A DNA stretch of 64,000 bases from Deltaproteobacteria bacterium RIFCSPHIGHO2_01_FULL_43_49 (GCA_001798075.1 MGRG01000008.1:124001-188000), one strand, 5' to 3'. Shown: positions 43,088-52,134, numbered from the stretch's first letter. Numbers and translations: made by a program. The notes: generated from the letters alone by a model not told the origin.

Positions 43088-44704
43088 ATGCCACAAAATG
43101 TTATCGGAATTGATATTGGGTCTTATTCGATCAAGATTGCGGAACTCGAGCGGACTTTTCAGAAATACGAGTTCGTTAATTTCTTTGAACGCAAAGTTCA
43201 GTTTAATGAGCTTTTAAAACCAGAAGAATCAATCACGGTTACCCTGCAAGGGATGTTAGATGATTTTGGTTTGAAGTGGGATCAAGTAATTTGCGGTTAT
43301 CCGGGCCACAAAGTTTCTTCCCGCTTGGTTACCTTGCCATTCGGCAATCTCAAAAAGATTGATCAAACCATTGAGTTCGAATTGGAAAATTATGTTCCCT
43401 TTGATTTAGAGACTTTGGTCATCGATTATCATGTTTTGTCAGCCACGAAGGAGCAATCAGAAATTCTGGTCTTCTATACTTTGAAGGATGAGTTCTCAAA
43501 ATATCTTAACTTGCTTCAAAATTGCAAGGTCGATCCCAAAATCATTACGGCAGAAGGGGTGGAGCTTTTAAATCTGGTTGTTTCGGGGATGGTTCCCCCA
43601 GAAAGTCCTTACGCGATTTTGGATCTGGGTCATACCAAGACCAATTTGACCTTGTGCCGCGGCAAAAAACTGCAGTCTGTTCGGTCTATTTCAATTGGGG
43701 GTCAGCAGTTCACAGAGGCGATTCAGAAAAATCTAAAAATTCCCTTGGAAGAGGCAGAAAAAATGAAAATTGAAATGGGGGGAATTCCTCCTGAAGGGGA
43801 AGTTATTTTGGACGATCTTTCCAAACAGGTGGGCGTGGCGATGAAGCAAGTAGTCGATGAGTTAGTTTTGAACATTCGCCAAGCTTTTTTTTCGTATCAA
43901 GATCATTCGAAGACACCGGTAGAAGGGATCTATCTTTGTGGTGGAACTTCCAGAATGCCTGGACTCGATCGCTATCTCTCTTTGCGGCTCAAACAAAACG
44001 TCACACACATTGATCCGACCTCTTTTCATTTTAGTAAATTAGGAAAAGTCGCTTCGCACCGTGCGGTGATGGCTCAAGGAGTGGCTCTTGCTTTGCGGAG
44101 TGTGGCGGCCGCCGGAATGCCGGACATCAATTTACGCAGTGGGGAATTTGCCTTCAAAGGGGATGTTCAAAAATTGGGAGGAACCTTAAGACATGTGGGG
44201 ATAGCACTGGGTCTCATTTTTTTGATGGCATTGACCCATTTTGGCGTGAAATTTTTTGTCCTTTCGAAACAAATCACCGCGTTGAACAAAGAGGTGACCG
44301 CACTGGTAAAGCAGGCATTGCCAGGTGTTGCCGAGAAACAACTCTCCTCACCGGCCTCCGCTTTGAAAATTTTGCAGAGTGAAGAAAGCAGAATACAAGA
44401 TCGAGTTGGCAAACTCACCATATTAGAAGGAATTCCCGCGCTGGATATTGTCAAAGAAATTTCGGCAAAGGTTCCCGCAAGGCAAGATATTGTTCTTGAT
44501 ATTGAAGATTTAAATGTGAAGGGAGAGAGAATGAGTCTGGCAGGCAGGACTGATTCCTTTATTGCCGTCGATAAAATCAAAGCGGCCCTTGAGAGTTCTA
44601 AATATTTTAAGAAAGTAACGCCCGGAAACGTTGGCAAAGGGGTGAAGGAAGGGGAAGTAAAGTTTGAAATGACGATGGATGTGGTGCCAAAAGGAGAGGA
44701 GTAG
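43088..44704 (+). CDS. gspL: Type II secretion protein GspL (PilM-like and PilN-like parts)
   Basis: 538 residues. Residues 1-345 are an actin-like PilM fold (IGIDIGSYSIKIAELE, AILDLGHTKTNLTLCRG, YLCGGTSRMPGLDRYL). One membrane helix follows near 375-395 (VGIALGLIFLMALTHFGVKF), then a PilN/Fimbrial-type periplasmic part (LEGIPALDIVKEISAKVP). GspL recruits GspE to the membrane and binds GspM. The start is 9 bases after gspK. Confidence 0.9.
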   Translation: MPQNVIGIDIGSYSIKIAELERTFQKYEFVNFFERKVQFNELLKPEESITVTLQGMLDDFGLKWDQVICGYPGHKVSSRLVTLPFGNLKKIDQTIEFELENYVPFDLETLVIDYHVLSATKEQSEILVFYTLKDEFSKYLNLLQNCKVDPKIITAEGVELLNLVVSGMVPPESPYAILDLGHTKTNLTLCRGKKLQSVRSISIGGQQFTEAIQKNLKIPLEEAEKMKIEMGGIPPEGEVILDDLSKQVGVAMKQVVDELVLNIRQAFFSYQDHSKTPVEGIYLCGGTSRMPGLDRYLSLRLKQNVTHIDPTSFHFSKLGKVASHRAVMAQGVALALRSVAAAGMPDINLRSGEFAFKGDVQKLGGTLRHVGIALGLIFLMALTHFGVKFFVLSKQITALNKEVTALVKQALPGVAEKQLSSPASALKILQSEESRIQDRVGKLTILEGIPALDIVKEISAKVPARQDIVLDIEDLNVKGERMSLAGRTDSFIAVDKIKAALESSKYFKKVTPGNVGKGVKEGEVKFEMTMDVVPKGEE

Positions 44705-44772
44705 GTGCCAGGTACCTTTTGTGCGTTATGCGAACTCACGCTTAACATCGCTGCAAAAGGTACCTGGCTCCT
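44703..44772. repeat. Hairpin repeat, GGTGCC/GGTACC family, copy 3
   Basis: AGGTGCCAGGTACCTTTTG (44703-44721) pairs with CAAAAGGTACCTGGCTCCT (44754-44772) with one mismatch. A 32-base loop lies between. It begins at the gspL stop codon and ends 7 bases before gspM. Confidence 0.75.
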
Positions 44773-44779
44773 TTAAAAT

Positions 44780-45376
44780 ATGGCTCTAAAGTTTAAATAT
44801 TCTATTTTGCAACGGTTTAATTTTGAAGCATTATACAATACCTTTCTTGGTTTGCAGCCCAGAGAACAGATCTTTGCGCTTCTTGGCGCCGGTTTTGTCG
44901 TTTTGTTTATTGTAGGACTTCCTTTTTCTTTAGCCTCCGGCAAGTTAGGAAGTTTGGAAAAAGAGATCACTCAGGGCAGAGAAAAACAACGTCAGATTTT
45001 GAGGGAGTTGGAGCGCTACCAACAACTAAAGAAAGAATTGGAGACTGTTGAATCAAAAATTTCTGGCGGTTTCGACGCGACCATCACAACAACGATGGAA
45101 TCGTTAGCCGAAAAAAGCGGGATCAAAGATCGGATTGAAAATATCAAAGAAAGGGCGGCAACTCCCTCCGAGTTGTTCGATGAGGTTGCCGTCGATGTTC
45201 GTATCACGAAAGTGACGGTGCCGCAGTTGGTCGATTTTTTATACAATATCGAGCAGCATCCACAGCTTTTTTTGAAAGTTAAACAGATCCAGGTTAAAAG
45301 GCGTTATGACAATAGACAATTACTAGATGTCTCTTTCCAGGCTTCAACATATAGACTGCAAGGAACAGGAGGTTAA
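44780..45376 (+). CDS. gspM: Type II secretion protein GspM
   Basis: 198 residues: a short cytoplasmic start, LGLQPREQIFALLGAGFVVLFIVGLPF with the membrane helix, a coiled coil (REKQRQILRELERYQQLKKELE) and a ferredoxin-like periplasmic domain (VTVPQLVDFLYNIEQHPQLFLKVKQIQV). It partners GspL in the inner-membrane platform. No Shine-Dalgarno is visible because hairpin copy 3 fills the gap. Confidence 0.88.
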   Translation: MALKFKYSILQRFNFEALYNTFLGLQPREQIFALLGAGFVVLFIVGLPFSLASGKLGSLEKEITQGREKQRQILRELERYQQLKKELETVESKISGGFDATITTTMESLAEKSGIKDRIENIKERAATPSELFDEVAVDVRITKVTVPQLVDFLYNIEQHPQLFLKVKQIQVKRRYDNRQLLDVSFQASTYRLQGTGG

Positions 45377-45509
45377 AATTCTAAATCCTAAATTCGAAAT
45401 TCTAAACAAATTCCAATTTCCAAATCCAAATTTTTCAAACCATTTGAAATTTGAAGCCTTGAAATTTGGTATTTGTTTAGGATTTAGATATTAGAATTTA
45501 GTATTTTTT
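45377..45509. repeat. AT-rich palindromic repeat family B, copy 2
   Basis: Begins right after the gspM stop with TAAATCCTAAATTCGAAATT-type units and AAACAAATTCC. It ends in ATTTGTTTAGGATTTAGATA followed by TTAGAATTTAG. gspN starts three bases later. Confidence 0.85.
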
Positions 45510-45511
45510 TT

Positions 45512-46453
45512 ATGCCCAAACTCATAAAATATCTTCTCTACGCTGGAGCTTTTGTCGGAAGTTTTGTTTTGTTTGTTTATTGGATGCTTCCAATGGAGGC
45601 AGTCAAAACAAGGGTGATTCAATCGATCGAGACTGCGTTGGGTTCAAATTATTCCGTCAAGATAAAGGAAGTGGATACCCATTGGATTACGGGTGTGAAT
45701 CTTGAAGATGTTTCGATTTTGCAAGTGAACCAAGGCAAGGAAGAAACGGTTTTGAAGGCAGAACGCATTAAAGCCCGTGCCGGACTTTTTTCCCTTCTTT
45801 TTGGAGGCCCAAAGATTAAATTCGATGCGACGGTTGGTAAAGCCGATATCAAAGGAGTCTTGCACGCCTCAGATCAAGGCTGGTCTTTGGATTGTTCCCT
45901 AGAGGATGTCGATTTCGAAAAGACACCTTTGATTAAAAAAACAACGGGCCTGAATTTGAATTCTTCCATAGAAGGAGAAATTCAGGTCAATTATGATGCA
46001 AGGCAACCGCTTCGAACCGTTGGCAACGTGGAGTTAAATTTTGCAAAACTTTTTCTTAAAGCAGGAGACGTTCCTCTGGGTGAAATGGGGACGTTTCCCT
46101 TGCCCGATTTGTCGATGGCCACCAAAGGTTCTTTAATCAAGGCGACGATTGATAAAGGAGCTATTAATGTTGAGAGTTTAAAACTCAAAGGAGATGATTT
46201 TAATTTGGAATTATCAGGCAAAGTTTTTTTGGCACCCGATGTTTCGAGGTATCGGATGAACCTTCAGGGGAAATTTCAGTTTTCTCAAAAACTTTGGGGA
46301 GTTTTGGATCCGATATTGCCTGCTACCTGGTTGGATGAATTGAAAAAACAAAAATCCGCGGATGACAATTTTCCCATAAGCGTGGCCGGTCAATTTGCTT
46401 CTCCTCAAATCTACTCCGGCACCGTCGCCATTTATCCCTTCAAGCCCTTTTGA
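45512..46453 (+). CDS. gspN: Type II secretion protein GspN
   Basis: 313 residues with an N-terminal membrane anchor (LLYAGAFVGSFVLFVYWMLP). The beta-rich AsmA-like periplasmic domain is typical of GspN (AVKTRVIQSIETALGSNYSVKI; repeated strands). GspN is an accessory part of the inner-membrane complex found mainly in delta- and gammaproteobacteria. It ends the T2SS gene run and abuts the convergent higA. Confidence 0.85.
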   Translation: MPKLIKYLLYAGAFVGSFVLFVYWMLPMEAVKTRVIQSIETALGSNYSVKIKEVDTHWITGVNLEDVSILQVNQGKEETVLKAERIKARAGLFSLLFGGPKIKFDATVGKADIKGVLHASDQGWSLDCSLEDVDFEKTPLIKKTTGLNLNSSIEGEIQVNYDARQPLRTVGNVELNFAKLFLKAGDVPLGEMGTFPLPDLSMATKGSLIKATIDKGAINVESLKLKGDDFNLELSGKVFLAPDVSRYRMNLQGKFQFSQKLWGVLDPILPATWLDELKKQKSADDNFPISVAGQFASPQIYSGTVAIYPFKPF

Positions 46454-46750
46454 TTAAGCCGTATGGGGCGCCTCTGGAATATCAGAATATTCTTTTTCGC
46501 GTTGTAGGATGCGAAGATCATAGGTTGTTTGCAAATTTAACCAAAATTCGGCACTGGTTCCGAAATAACGAGATAAACGCATCGCTGAATCAGGGCTGAC
46601 ATTTCTTTTACCACGGATGATTTCATTGACACGGCGATGAGGCACCTGGATATCTCTTGCTAATTTACTTTGGCTAATGCCCATTGGCTTTAGAAACTCT
46701 TCCTCCAAAATTTCTCCAGGGTGTATCGATTTTAACATTTTATTAGTCAT
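46454..46750 (-). CDS. higA: HigA-type antitoxin (XRE family)
   Basis: The ATG at 46750, seven bases behind AGGAG, gives 98 residues. The helix-turn-helix reads ISQSKLARDIQVPHRRVNEIIRGKRNVSPDSAMRL (HigA/VapI type), preceded by IHPGEILEEEFLKPMG. It neutralises the toxin encoded just upstream and binds the operator. Toxin-first order is usual for higBA. Confidence 0.92.
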   Translation of the reverse strand: MTNKMLKSIHPGEILEEEFLKPMGISQSKLARDIQVPHRRVNEIIRGKRNVSPDSAMRLSRYFGTSAEFWLNLQTTYDLRILQREKEYSDIPEAPHTA

Positions 46751-46760
46751 TTTTTCTCCT

Positions 46761-47042
46761 TTAATGATAGTCCGTAATTTCAACCTCGGATGCTAGTCCA
46801 TTTTCAAAGCGAAAACAAATGCGCCATTGATCGTTAATTCGAATACTGTATTGGCCTTTTCTATCGTCCCTAAGTTTTTCCAATCTGTTTGCAGGGGGTA
46901 TCCTCAAATCATTTAACGTTCTTGCCGCATGTAACATTAGCAACTTCCTTCTAGCCACTCTCAAAATGTCATTTGGCAACTTCTTCGGCCGCTTGTCAAA
47001 AAACAGCTCCTCAGTCTCTTGATCCGCAAACGATACAATCAT
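46761..47042 (-). CDS. higB: HigB-type toxin (RelE/ParE fold)
   Basis: 93 residues: the MIVSFADQETEELFFDKR start, the LRIPPANRLEKLRDD strand-helix and the QYSIRINDQWRICFRF strands mark HigB. The family cleaves mRNA at the ribosome. It is 10 bases from higA and starts just below a perfect palindrome. Confidence 0.92.
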   Translation of the reverse strand: MIVSFADQETEELFFDKRPKKLPNDILRVARRKLLMLHAARTLNDLRIPPANRLEKLRDDRKGQYSIRINDQWRICFRFENGLASEVEITDYH

Positions 47043-47049
47043 GGATAGT

Positions 47050-47070
47050 TTATACCATATAATGGTATAA
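47050..47070. promoter_or_regulatory. higBA operator palindrome
   Basis: TTATACCAT-ATA-ATGGTATAA, perfect 9-base arms, lies 7 bases upstream of the higB start codon. The TATAAT-like core could be the -10 element, so HigA binding would block transcription. Confidence 0.7.
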
Positions 47071-47103
47071 CGTCAAGTGTAATAATCTACTCCGACCGGA
47101 TAT

Positions 47104-47430
47104 CTATTTTTTAGCTGGGAGTTTGATCATGACTTCGCCCGATTCCACATAGCCCAAATCTTTGTGAATCAGATGTTTTAAGTAGCGGGGGTCGTCGAGA
47201 CGTTTGAGCTCTCCTTCTAATTCTTTTTTTTCCGCTTCGAGTTGAACCTTTTGCTCCAGTAATTGGCGCTTCATCCGGACAATTTGCTCCATTTGATAGA
47301 GCCCTTGATGTCCAAAAACCCAGAGCCATAAGAAGAGGACTAAACCTGCGACAGCAAGCCAAGTGCTTAAAGGAAGCGATCTAAAAATTTGGGACAAAAA
47401 AAAAGAGATAGATTTGATTTTGAAACGCAT
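47104..47430 (-). CDS. FtsB/DivIC-like septum formation initiator
   Basis: 108 residues: one membrane helix (LAVAGLVLFLWLWVFGHQG), a coiled coil (MKRQLLEQKVQLEAEKKELEGELKRL), then DPRYLKHLIHKDLGYVESGEVMIKL, the conserved end of the DivIC/FtsB family. It would bind FtsL and FtsQ at the division site. It starts one base after the ruvB stop. Confidence 0.85.
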   Translation of the reverse strand: MRFKIKSISFFLSQIFRSLPLSTWLAVAGLVLFLWLWVFGHQGLYQMEQIVRMKRQLLEQKVQLEAEKKELEGELKRLDDPRYLKHLIHKDLGYVESGEVMIKLPAKK

Positions 47431-47431
47431 G

Positions 47432-48451
47432 TCAAAAGAGTTTGGTTTGGGTCTCTTCTTTTAACTTGAAACCCAGATGGTTGTAGGCAAGGGGGGTGGC
47501 TACACGTCCACGAGGGGTGCGGTTGATGAATCCACATTGAATGAGATAGGGCTCATAAACATCTTCCAGCGTATCTTTTTCTTCGCTCAAGGCGGTGGAA
47601 AGTGTTTCGACACCAACAGGGCCTCCCTGAAATTTTTCGATGATCGTTTTTAGAATTTTGCGATCCATCGCATCAAACCCTTTTGCATCAACTTCCAACA
47701 TCTCTAGTCCTTTGCGTGTCATGTTTAAATCAATCATTCCATCTCCAAGCACTTGGGCATAGTCGCGGACCCTTTTTAAGAGCCGATTTGCAATACGGGG
47801 TGTGCCGCGGGAACGTTCTCCCATTTCAAGGGCCGCCTCTTCCTTGACGGAGACTCCAAGCAGTTTAGCGGATCGGCTAATGATTGTTTGCAAATCGTGA
47901 GCAGGATAAAAGTCGAGGCGAATGGACAAACCAAATCGGTCTCTTAAAGGAGAGGTGATTAATCCAGTCCGTGTTGTGGCTCCCACCAAAGTGAAATGTG
48001 GCAATGCGATTTGAATACTTTTGGCCGACGGGCCTTGGCCAACAATCAGGTCTAGCTTGAAATCCTCCATTGCGGGATAGAGAATTTCCTCCACAATACG
48101 AGGGAGTCTGTGCACTTCATCAATAAACAAAACATCTTTTTCGTTGAGGTTGGTGAGGATTGCAGCAAGATCGCCGGGTCTTTCAAGACTTGGGCCCGAA
48201 GTTGTTGTGATGTTGACCCCTAGCTCACCCGCTAAAATGTGAGCGAGACTGGTTTTTCCAAGTCCCGGCGGCCCGGAAAACAAAACGTGATCGAGCGCCT
48301 CTCTCCGCTGTTTGGTTGCTTTGATAAAGACATCAAGTTTTTCTTTGAGTTCTTTTTGACCGATGAATTCTGTCAATCGTTTGGGTCTTAAAGAGACTTC
48401 AAACTGTTGTTCTTCTTCGGAGGGTGTCGGTTTTAAAAAAACTTCGCTCAT
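47432..48451 (-). CDS. ruvB: Holliday junction branch-migration helicase RuvB
   Basis: 339 residues with the Walker A site [15 protein letters not shown], Walker [10 protein letters not shown], sensor I GATTRTG and the arginine-finger region SPLRDRFG. The C-terminal winged helix ([24 protein letters not shown]) binds DNA. It starts directly after ruvA in a ruvC-ruvA-ruvB operon. Confidence 0.97.
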   Translation of the reverse strand: MSEVFLKPTPSEEEQQFEVSLRPKRLTEFIGQKELKEKLDVFIKATKQRREALDHVLFSGPPGLGKTSLAHILAGELGVNITTTSGPSLERPGDLAAILTNLNEKDVLFIDEVHRLPRIVEEILYPAMEDFKLDLIVGQGPSAKSIQIALPHFTLVGATTRTGLITSPLRDRFGLSIRLDFYPAHDLQTIISRSAKLLGVSVKEEAALEMGERSRGTPRIANRLLKRVRDYAQVLGDGMIDLNMTRKGLEMLEVDAKGFDAMDRKILKTIIEKFQGGPVGVETLSTALSEEKDTLEDVYEPYLIQCGFINRTPRGRVATPLAYNHLGFKLKEETQTKLF

Positions 48452-49036
48452 CTAGCTCCTCGCCAAATTTTTCAATCCCTCTTTAACCACTGTTTCTAAA
48501 CTTGAAGCTTTTGTCCAATCGAGCCTTTGGAGGGATTGTTCTGCCTGCCCGCGAGTGTATCCTAAATGGGTGAGGGCTGACAAGGCTTCATCATAGGTTT
48601 GACTGGCACTCGGGCGCTTTGAACTAGAAATGGGAGCTTGAATCTTGCCTTTCAGATCGATCAAAATCCTCTCAGCCGTTTTTTGGCCGATGCCGGGGAT
48701 CGATTTCAATTTGGCACTATCTCCATTGGCAATTGCTTCCGCCATCTCGTGAGGAGTCATGCCCGAAAGGAGGGTGATAGCCGATTTTGGCCCAATCCCA
48801 GAAACTTTAATCAATTGTTGGAAAAGACTTTTTTCATTGAGACTCAAAAAACCAAAAAGGGTCAGCTGATCTTCCCGCACGTGAGTGTGGATATGAAGGG
48901 AGACCTCCATTTCTTCAGGGGGGAGTTCATAAAAAGTGTTGAGCGAGACAGAGACTTGATACCCAACACCATTGACATCGATGATGATATGCTCAGTAGA
49001 CTTAAGTTTTAATATTCCTTTAAGATGGGCGATCAT
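48452..49036 (-). CDS. ruvA: Holliday junction DNA-binding protein RuvA
   Basis: 194 residues: OB-fold start MIAHLKGILKLKSTEHIIIDVNGVGYQV, helix-hairpin-helix motifs (KVSGIGPKSAITLLSG and SIPGIGQKTAERILIDLKGK) and a small C-terminal domain (ALTHLGYTRGQAEQSL) that contacts RuvB. It overlaps ruvC by 4 bases. Confidence 0.97.
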   Translation of the reverse strand: MIAHLKGILKLKSTEHIIIDVNGVGYQVSVSLNTFYELPPEEMEVSLHIHTHVREDQLTLFGFLSLNEKSLFQQLIKVSGIGPKSAITLLSGMTPHEMAEAIANGDSAKLKSIPGIGQKTAERILIDLKGKIQAPISSSKRPSASQTYDEALSALTHLGYTRGQAEQSLQRLDWTKASSLETVVKEGLKNLARS

Positions 49037-49506
49037 TTAAACCTCTTTGTTTGACAATGACAAAGAGCAACCGCCAAAGCATCGGTGGCATCTTCTTGCG
49101 CCACTTCTTTTAATTTCAAATGAATCTTCACCATTTTTTGCATCTGCTCTTTGGTGGCTTGTCCAAAGCCGGTGATGGCTTGTTTGACTTGGGCCGGCGG
49201 ATATTCATAAACACTCACTCCTTGGATGGCTGCAGCCAACATCACAACCCCTCTTGCATAGCCTAGTTTGAGTGAACTTTTGACATTTTTGGCCATAAAA
49301 ACATCTTCTAGCGCAATTTCAGAAGGGGAAAATTGTTGGATCAGTTTTTGAATGCCTTCAAAGATTTGTTTCAAGCGCAATGGGATTTCCATTTTGGAAG
49401 AGGGAGCGATCAAGCCGTTATCAATGTGTTGAATCCCCCGCCCATTTTTTTCAATCAAACCATAGCCGGTGAAACGTGTCCCAGGATCGACTCCTAGAAT
49501 AATCAT
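49033..49506 (-). CDS. ruvC: Holliday junction resolvase RuvC
   Basis: 157 residues with the RNase H-like fold: catalytic Asp in ILGVDPGTRFTGYG, Glu in IALEDVFMAKN, and the final acidic pair in EDATDALAVALCHC. First gene of ruvCAB, separated from yebC by repeat B3. Confidence 0.97.
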   Translation of the reverse strand: MIILGVDPGTRFTGYGLIEKNGRGIQHIDNGLIAPSSKMEIPLRLKQIFEGIQKLIQQFSPSEIALEDVFMAKNVKSSLKLGYARGVVMLAAAIQGVSVYEYPPAQVKQAITGFGQATKEQMQKMVKIHLKLKEVAQEDATDALAVALCHCQTKRFK

Positions 49507-49645
49507 AAATTCTAAATCCCAATTTCTAAATTCTAAACAAATTCCAAATCCTAATGACCAAAATTCCGAACAAGATTGTTTAGATCATTTGAATTTAGAA
49601 TTTTGAATTTGTTTAGGGTTTCGGATTTAGTGCTTAGGATTTGCA
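49507..49645. repeat. AT-rich palindromic repeat family B, copy 3
   Basis: Between ruvC and yebC: left arm AATTCTAAATCCCAATTTCT and further units with AAACAAATTCC, right arm TTGAATTTGTTTAGGGTTTC and following bases. The central part is less symmetric than in copies 1 and 2. Confidence 0.8.
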
Positions 49646-49649
49646 TTTG

Positions 49650-50393
49650 TTATGACGCTAATTTTTCCATGACGGAAGCATCAATATCAAAATTGGCATG
49701 GACATTTTGCACATCATCATGGTCTTCCAGGGCTTCCATTAATTTCAACATCTTTTCGGCATCAAGCCCTTCCAAACGGATTGTATTTTGTGGAATCATT
49801 TGAAGCGAAGCCTCTTGTGATTTCAATCCTTTTGCTTCACAAGCCGTTTTCACTTTATCCAAAGCGTTTGGATTCGTTAAGACTTCAAAGACATCTTCGG
49901 CATCATGGATGTCATCGGCACCGGCATCCAAAGCGATTTCCATCAATTTTTCTTCGCCAACGGCTTTGGGGAAGATTAGGACTCCTTTTTTATGAAACAT
50001 CCATCCCACACAACCGACCTCACCAAGGTTTCCACCCATTTTGTTCAAGAGATGTCTAACTTCAGCCACCGTTCGGTTGTGGTTGTCGGTCATCGCTTCG
50101 ACGAGAAGGGCAACACCCCCGGGCCCGTAGCCTTCGAGGACAAATTCTTCGATGTTTGCCCCTTCGCCTTCTCCAGTTCCTTTTTTGATGGCCCTTTGGA
50201 CGTTGTCGGCTGGCATATTGGCTGCCTTGGCCTTATCAATAGCAAGCCGGAGTCGTGAATTACCATTTGGATCAGCGCCCCCGATCCGTGCGGCAATAGT
50301 AATCTCCCGGATGACTTTAGAGAAAACTTTTCCTCTTTTCGCATCGGCAGCTCCTTTCTTTCTTTTGATGGTGGACCATTTGGAATGCCCTGA
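49650..50393 (-). CDS. yebC: YebC/PmpR-family regulatory protein
   Basis: 247 residues from [23 protein letters not shown], the universally conserved start; an in-frame ATG 21 bases upstream is disregarded. [26 protein letters not shown] and [22 protein letters not shown] are family hallmarks. Members act as transcription regulators or as translation factors at proline stretches. It stands upstream of ruvCAB, a common arrangement. Confidence 0.95.
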   Translation of the reverse strand, partial: SGHSKWSTIKRKKGAADAKRGKVFSKVIREITIAARIGGADPNGNSRLRLAIDKAKAANMPADNVQRAIKKGTGEGEGANIEEFVLEGYGPGGVALLVEAMTDNHNRTVAEVRHLLNKMGGNLGEVGCVGWMFHKKGVLIFPKAVGEEKLMEIALDAGADDIHDAEDVFEVLTNPNALDKVKTACEAKGLKSQEASLQMIPQNTIRLEGLDAEKMLKLMEALEDHDDVQNVHANFDIDASVMEKLAS

Positions 50394-50478
50394 CATGAGA
50401 GGAGCGTAGCACAACGAATTCTCGCCTGTAAACCCCTTTTAATTTGGAAGTCTTCTCCGGCCTTTGCGAAAAACGCAT

Positions 50479-50594
50479 TTATTAAATTGAGTGAAGCTTC
50501 GGGGTCCTGTCCCTACGTGTTTTTGTGGGGGCCCCTAACAAAACCCCACAACAAACACTCCGGGCCACCCCTTCGCTTCAATTATTAAATTAAA
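50479..50594. repeat. Palindromic repeat family A, copy 2 (intergenic)
   Basis: The core (GTCCTGTCCCTACGTGTTTT, TGTGGGGGCCCCTAACAAAA, CCCCACAACAAACACTCCGG) is nearly identical to the gspD copy. The outer arms are different: ATTAAATTGAGTGAAGC on the left against GCTTCAATTATTAAATT on the right. Confidence 0.82.
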
Positions 50595-50604
50595 GCGCTT
50601 TTCA

Positions 50605-50850
50605 CAGGGACTGCTTCGAACTATCGCAGTGTTCGAACCTCCTGTGGGCCCATTGCGCGAGGGCAGGAGGGGGTGGGCAAAACATTGTGCGGGAACGAGG
50701 GCGTATTGAGTCAATAAAAATGATATTCGTTTCTGCAGATAGAGCTGACGGCAGGTAAGATACTATCTGCATTTTTTTGACGAGATAGCCCGAAGTGAAG
50801 CACCGTTTTGAACGCCCACTCCTGCCAGAAAGCAATGGGCTCAAAGGTCG
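50605..50850. other. Long imperfect inverted-repeat region, possible structured RNA or mobile repeat
   Basis: No protein-like frame exists between yebC and pilT. GGGCCCATTGC with GGCAGGAG, GTGGGC and AAAAC on the left (50646-50683) matches, in the same order, the reverse complement of the right side (50804-50843). Further pairs and an apical hairpin GCAGATAG/CTATCTGC (50735-50770) would form a rod of about 200 bases. On the plus strand that apical hairpin is followed by seven T. A nested stem, CACAGG...TTCGAAC/GTTCGAA...CCTGTG, lies at about 50605-50646. The rod with bulges recalls 6S RNA, but I see no diagnostic sequence. Confidence 0.45.
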
Positions 50851-50876
50851 GAGAAGGGTTATACCATCTTTTTTAG

Positions 50877-51935
50877 CTAACCTAGTTGTTTGCGGAGTTC
50901 TTCGAGATCGGGGGAGCGGGCGAGGGCTTCTTCGGTTTTCACGCTTTTGTTTTTCACAAGGTTGGCCAGAGATTGATTCATGGTTTGCATGCCGGTTTCT
51001 GTTTGAGACAATTGCATTTGGGCATAAACTTGGTGGATTTTGTTTTCTCGAATCAAATTTCTCATCGCCGGGTTTGGAATCAAAATTTCCAAGGCCAGCA
51101 CACGCCCCTTTTCCACTTTGGGGAGTAACTGTTGGCATAAAATACCTTGTAAAATTGTCGCCAATTGGCTTCTGACTTGGTTTTGTTGATGAGAAGGAAA
51201 GATATCAATAATGCGATCGATAGTTTGGACCGCAGTATTCGTATGCAGCGTGGCTAGAACCAAATGTCCTGTTTCCGCAATCGTCAACGCGGCACGAACT
51301 GTCTCCAAATCGCGCATTTCGCCCACCATCACCATATCCGGGTCTTCTCGGAGACAATATTTTAGTCCATTTTGGAAGCTCGTTGTATCTCTGCCGACCT
51401 CGCGTTGGTGGATAAGGCACTTTTTTGATGTGAATACAAATTCAATGGGGTCTTCAACGGTGATGATGTGCCAAGGTTTTACCTGATTCATGGCGTTAAT
51501 CATGGCGGCCAGCGTTGTGGATTTACCACTACCCGTCGTTCCCGTGACTAAAACAAGACCATGAGGTTTATAAGCCAGGTCTTGAACGAGTTTAGGGAGC
51601 CCCAGTTCTTCAAACTTTGGGATTTGAAATGGAATTTGCCGAAAAGCCCCGGTGACACTGTGTTGCTGCCAGTAAAGATTCGCCCGAAAACGGGCCAAAT
51701 CCTTAATGGCAAAGGAAAGGTCTAATTCCAAATCTTGCTCAAACTTCATGATATGTTCTTGACTGAGAACCTCGTAGCAAATCGCTTGCGATTGTTCGGA
51801 GCTCAGGGGAGTATCCGTTAAGGGATATAAAGAGCCATCCACGCGGATGAGGGGAGGGGTACCTGCCCCAATATGAAGGTCAGAAGCCCCTTTTGAAACC
51901 ATTGTTTTTAAAAATTCGTGTAGTGCCTTGGCCAT
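50877..51935 (-). CDS. pilT: Type IV pilus retraction ATPase PilT
   Basis: 352 residues: N-terminal PAS-like region (KGASDLHIGAGTPPLIRVDG), Walker A GTTGSGKSTTLAAMI, Asp box ITVEDPIEFV, Walker B MVMVGEMRDLETVRAAL, His box HLVLATLHTNTA, and the PilT-specific C-terminal AMRNLIRENKIHQVYAQ. PilT disassembles pili for retraction. It is away from the pilus operon, facing the minor pilin at 52135 across repeat B4. Confidence 0.93.
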   Translation of the reverse strand: MAKALHEFLKTMVSKGASDLHIGAGTPPLIRVDGSLYPLTDTPLSSEQSQAICYEVLSQEHIMKFEQDLELDLSFAIKDLARFRANLYWQQHSVTGAFRQIPFQIPKFEELGLPKLVQDLAYKPHGLVLVTGTTGSGKSTTLAAMINAMNQVKPWHIITVEDPIEFVFTSKKCLIHQREVGRDTTSFQNGLKYCLREDPDMVMVGEMRDLETVRAALTIAETGHLVLATLHTNTAVQTIDRIIDIFPSHQQNQVRSQLATILQGILCQQLLPKVEKGRVLALEILIPNPAMRNLIRENKIHQVYAQMQLSQTETGMQTMNQSLANLVKNKSVKTEEALARSPDLEELRKQLG

Positions 51936-51944
51936 CTAACAAAA

Positions 51945-52080
51945 AATCCTAAATCCTAATATCTAAATCCTAAACAAATCCCAAATCTTAAATTCAAATG
52001 TTCCAAACAATCTTGTTTGGAATTTTGGATTTTTGATCATTAGATATTGTTTAGAATTTAGGATTTCGAATTTAGAGTTT
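51945..52080. repeat. AT-rich palindromic repeat family B, copy 4
   Basis: Lies between the divergent pilT and the minor pilin gene. AAATCCTAAATCCTAATATC and AAACAAATCCC on the left; the right arm ends ATTGTTTAGAATTTAGGATT. A central TCCAAACAATCTTGTTTGGA hairpin is clear. Any promoter of pilT would have to lie within or beside it. Confidence 0.8.
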
Positions 52081-52134
52081 TCCCCCTTGTATTTACTTAT
52101 GCAATATTTTTTTTAATTATGCTAGGAGAAAGTC

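Noticed and set aside
50735-50777. Plus-strand terminator (stem plus T7)
   Set aside because: No plus-strand gene precedes it; I treat the stem as the tip of the larger inverted-repeat structure instead.
50602-51138. 178-codon minus-strand frame at the 3' end of pilT
   Set aside because: It overlaps pilT in another frame and runs into the inverted-repeat region; no domain is visible.
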